Assembly: GCA_009773355.1 (NCBI GenBank)
Contig: WRPG01000001.1
Span: forward strand, 402,526 to 458,076
Source: Limisphaerales bacterium
GTDB lineage: Bacteria > Verrucomicrobiota > Verrucomicrobiia > Limisphaerales > SXTU01
DNA length: 55,551 nucleotides
Reading direction: 5' to 3'
Shown here: positions 53,266 through 55,551 of the stretch, piece after piece
How positions within the stretch are numbered: position 1 is the stretch's first letter
Layout of the letters: each line of letters starts with the position of its first letter
The notes under the pieces: model-generated
Told to the model about the DNA's origin: nothing
What the model saw: only the letters and a program-made list of their open reading frames with translations
The model's database searches: none
Program-made: the position numbers and the translations under genes

Positions 53266-55551
53266 TCACAAGCTCACCGTCAGGCTCGCGGCCGCCCCGC
53301 TCGGGGCGGCGACGCCCTTGAGCTCCTTCGCCTTCCCCGTTTCCGGATCGCTCACGCGCAACGTGTATTTGCCCGGCGCGAAAACCGGCGGGCGGAAGCC
53401 GCTGGCCGGGATGCGCAGACTATAAAGCACTTCCCTCCCGGCCTCGTCGAGCACCCGCACAACGGGAGCCTTCGCGCCCGTCACGTTGAGCGCAGGCAGG
53501 TGCGCGACGGCCTTGCGACCGTAGTTGGCCAGCACGTCAATGGTCTGCGGCCAGCCGGGCATCTGCGTGCCGGGCTGGGTCACGTCGGCGAGGTAGGGCC
53601 AGCACTCGATGGTGATCTGGCGCTTCGCCTTGTGGAAGCGCACGAGGCCAAGGCCGCTGGTCTTGGCGTGAACGTTGTCCAAGGAACCCTTGGGCAGCTC
53701 GGCGGGCATGTTGTTGACTGCGAGCACCGTGAGCGGGTGGCCGAAGCTGTCGCGGAAGTCGCCGAGCAGCCCCTGCCCTTCCTTGCGGTGGTTGGTCTTC
53801 GCGTTTGGTTCCCACCAGCGCGGGTAGCCCACGTTCACCGCCGGGCCGGCGAAGGCCACGCCCGCGTCCTGATGCGACTCGATGCCGTAGTGGACCAGCG
53901 CGGGCAGGTGCTGGTCTCCGGCGAGGTGAAACGCGAAGCACCGCCGCAGCTCGCGCAGCGCGCGGTTGCGCGCCGTCTGCGGCCACGCGTTCGTATCGTA
54001 GTCGGCGACGAGCCGGCCCACGCCGCCGTGCGTCGTGGCCATCGCGGTGAAGATGGTCTGCGAAATCACGGCCTTGAGGTCCGCGCCGCGCCAGTCCAGC
54101 GCCCACTCGCGGAGGAACTGCTCCTGTTTCGCGCCGAGCAGTTGCAGGCCGGGCACGTCGGCGGTCTTCGGGTCGAAGTTCTCGTCCTTCACATGGTCAC
54201 CGCGGTTGCTGCCGGTCGGCGGGACTTTGCCCTCCGGGCCGGACTTGTATTGCCGGTCCGCCAGCAGCGCGAAGCTGACGCGCCCATAAGTCATCGCGCC
54301 GAACCAGTTCATCGTGCCGCGCGCGCCGGGCTTCGGGTCATAGGCGTCCGGGTGATGCGAGGTCTGCGTGCGATGAACGACGTTCACCCAGTCGGCCGGC
54401 ATGTCGTAGCCGCCGGCTTCCTGCGTGGTCGCACGGCCCACCCCGCCCTCGCCCCAGAGGTTGCCCTGATAGACATCGTGGTCGTCGGGAATCGAGACGC
54501 TCGGCCGGTCACGCATCAACTCGCGCCAGGTCCAGCCGTGGAAAAACCACTTGCGGAGGTAATCCAAAATCGCCGGCTCCAGCGGCTGCCGCTGCACGCC
54601 GTAGCCGCCCGTGCTCTCGTAGAACTGGTCGCCGGTGAACGCCAGCAGGTCGGGGTTCAGCTTGGCCGTGCTGCGGACGATGGGCACGTTCGGGAAGACC
54701 GAGTGGATGTTGCACGAGAGGTCCGCGACGCTGAGTTCCGGCCTGTCCACCGGGTCGCGGCGGATGGTGCCGGGCCAGAGATGCTCGGCGCTGCCGGACT
54801 TGGACTTGAGCCGGTAGCTGACGCGGTAGGCCGTGTCCTTTGTGTCATCCCACTTCGCGACGCGGAAGGTAGCCGTGCGCGCCTGCGGGTGAATCTTCTC
54901 CTCGCCAACGGTCTGCCACGCGCCGCCGCGTTGGACTTGCAGGCGAACCGTCTGCTCGTCCTCCGTGCCCAGCGGCGGCATCTGCGCGGTAAGCTTCAGC
55001 ACGCCGCCGCTCAAGGTGTATTGGGTCCAGAGAATCGGCCCGAACGTGTGCGACTCGTCCGCCACGACCTTGCTGCCGCTGATGCGCCAGTCGCTGAACC
55101 AGAACTGCCCGAGGCCGGGATTCGGCCCGGCGGGCGCGGCTTTCTCCTTCGCCTTGGCCTTGCCCTTCGCGTTGGCCGCGCCGGGGCCGGGGAAGTTGCA
55201 CACGAGCGCGACGTTGCCGACGAGCTGATTGGCGGGCACGGAGCCGACGGCCTGCGCGAGCTGCCGGCCGGACTTCGCGTCCAGCGCGGTGAGCGTGACC
55301 GTGGAGCTGTCGCCCTTCGCCTCGGCCACAAGGCGCAGATCAATTTCGCGTTCCGCGAGGTCGAGCTTCACCTTCGCCGCGTCTGCCATTGCGCCGACGA
55401 ACAGCCCGCCGTCCGCCGTGACGCCCGCGTTGAAGCCGCCGCCGGGCGCGGGCCAGAGGTTGTTGCGGTGGTCGTGGTGCGCCGGGTAATCGCGCAACGT
55501 GCCGAGGATGCCGAGCCGGAACCCGAACGAGCCTTTGCCCGCGAGCGGCCC
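53266..55551 (-). CDS. PhoD-like alkaline phosphatase (5' end cut by window)
   Basis: At least 761 residues; the frame is open to the window edge, so the start is missing. The first 170 visible residues are an accessory beta domain. A fibronectin-like segment (AYRVSYRLKSKSGSAEHLWP) precedes the metallophosphatase part. Metal ligands are LLAFTGDQFYEST (GDQ), SIPDDHDVYQGN (DDHD), and FHLAGDQHLPALVHYG (GDQH). A final Ig-like domain begins near LPALNVTGAKAPVVRVLDEA. PhoD enzymes are calcium/iron phosphodi- or monoesterases, usually exported by Tat; the signal would be outside the window. Long relatives such as this one are common in Planctomycetes and Verrucomicrobia. Confidence 0.85.
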   Translation of the reverse strand, partial: GPLAGKGSFGFRLGILGTLRDYPAHHDHRNNLWPAPGGGFNAGVTADGGLFVGAMADAAKVKLDLAEREIDLRLVAEAKGDSSTVTLTALDAKSGRQLAQAVGSVPANQLVGNVALVCNFPGPGAANAKGKAKAKEKAAPAGPNPGLGQFWFSDWRISGSKVVADESHTFGPILWTQYTLSGGVLKLTAQMPPLGTEDEQTVRLQVQRGGAWQTVGEEKIHPQARTATFRVAKWDDTKDTAYRVSYRLKSKSGSAEHLWPGTIRRDPVDRPELSVADLSCNIHSVFPNVPIVRSTAKLNPDLLAFTGDQFYESTGGYGVQRQPLEPAILDYLRKWFFHGWTWRELMRDRPSVSIPDDHDVYQGNLWGEGGVGRATTQEAGGYDMPADWVNVVHRTQTSHHPDAYDPKPGARGTMNWFGAMTYGRVSFALLADRQYKSGPEGKVPPTGSNRGDHVKDENFDPKTADVPGLQLLGAKQEQFLREWALDWRGADLKAVISQTIFTAMATTHGGVGRLVADYDTNAWPQTARNRALRELRRCFAFHLAGDQHLPALVHYGIESHQDAGVAFAGPAVNVGYPRWWEPNAKTNHRKEGQGLLGDFRDSFGHPLTVLAVNNMPAELPKGSLDNVHAKTSGLGLVRFHKAKRQITIECWPYLADVTQPGTQMPGWPQTIDVLANYGRKAVAHLPALNVTGAKAPVVRVLDEAGREVLYSLRIPASGFRPPVFAPGKYTLRVSDPETGKAKELKGVAAPSGAAASLTVSL

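Overview
This GC-rich window most likely comes from a verrucomicrobial bacterium, probably of the Pedosphaera/Limisphaera (subdivision 3) type. That is inferred from gene content: a DUF1549/DUF1553 protein, PQQ-like propeller proteins, an H-x-DG type pseudopilin, many very large secreted proteins, few Shine-Dalgarno sites, and dense palindromic repeats. No rRNA or marker gene is present to prove it.

Left part (1-13.5 kb): a DUF1549/DUF1553 protein and a MarR regulator face left. A divergent run follows of two secreted PQQ-like beta-propellers and a PaaK/LuxE-like adenylate-forming protein. Next come two small unknowns, a lone response-regulator receiver, a secreted six-bladed-propeller protein and a small lipoprotein. 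Middle part (13.5-21.7 kb): a pseudopilin; a TetR / RND-adaptor / RND-pump operon in which a four-helix-bundle (23S rRNA intervening-sequence type) gene, bounded by 30-bp inverted repeats, sits between adaptor and pump; dihydroorotase; and a tRNA-Gly(TCC)/tRNA-Arg(CCG) pair.

Right part (21.9-51.5 kb): about 29.6 kb holds eleven leftward genes, nearly all spaced -4 to +24 nt apart, and apparently all exported. In transcription order they are a 7-bladed Kelch protein, a 647-aa unknown, a double Kelch protein (2 x 7 blades), two more 7-bladed Kelch proteins, a small SurA/parvulin-like protein, a 2,919-aa giant protein, a 284-aa protein, a MORN-repeat lipoprotein, a cadherin/Ig-like repeat protein broken by two frameshifts, and an outer-membrane barrel. 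This looks like one surface or secretion locus and is the best candidate for an undescribed system. Beyond it lie a frameshifted small gene, a WalJ/YycJ-type metallo-hydrolase, and a PhoD-like phosphatase cut by the window edge.

Over the whole window there are at least eight families of short palindromic elements (about 65-150 bp). In the large operon they sit between the start codon and the signal-peptide core of consecutive genes, in frame. In one Kelch gene four elements are stacked and no internal ATG is available, so repeat DNA seems to be translated there or a non-ATG start is used. All functional calls are from reading the translated sequence; no database search was run.
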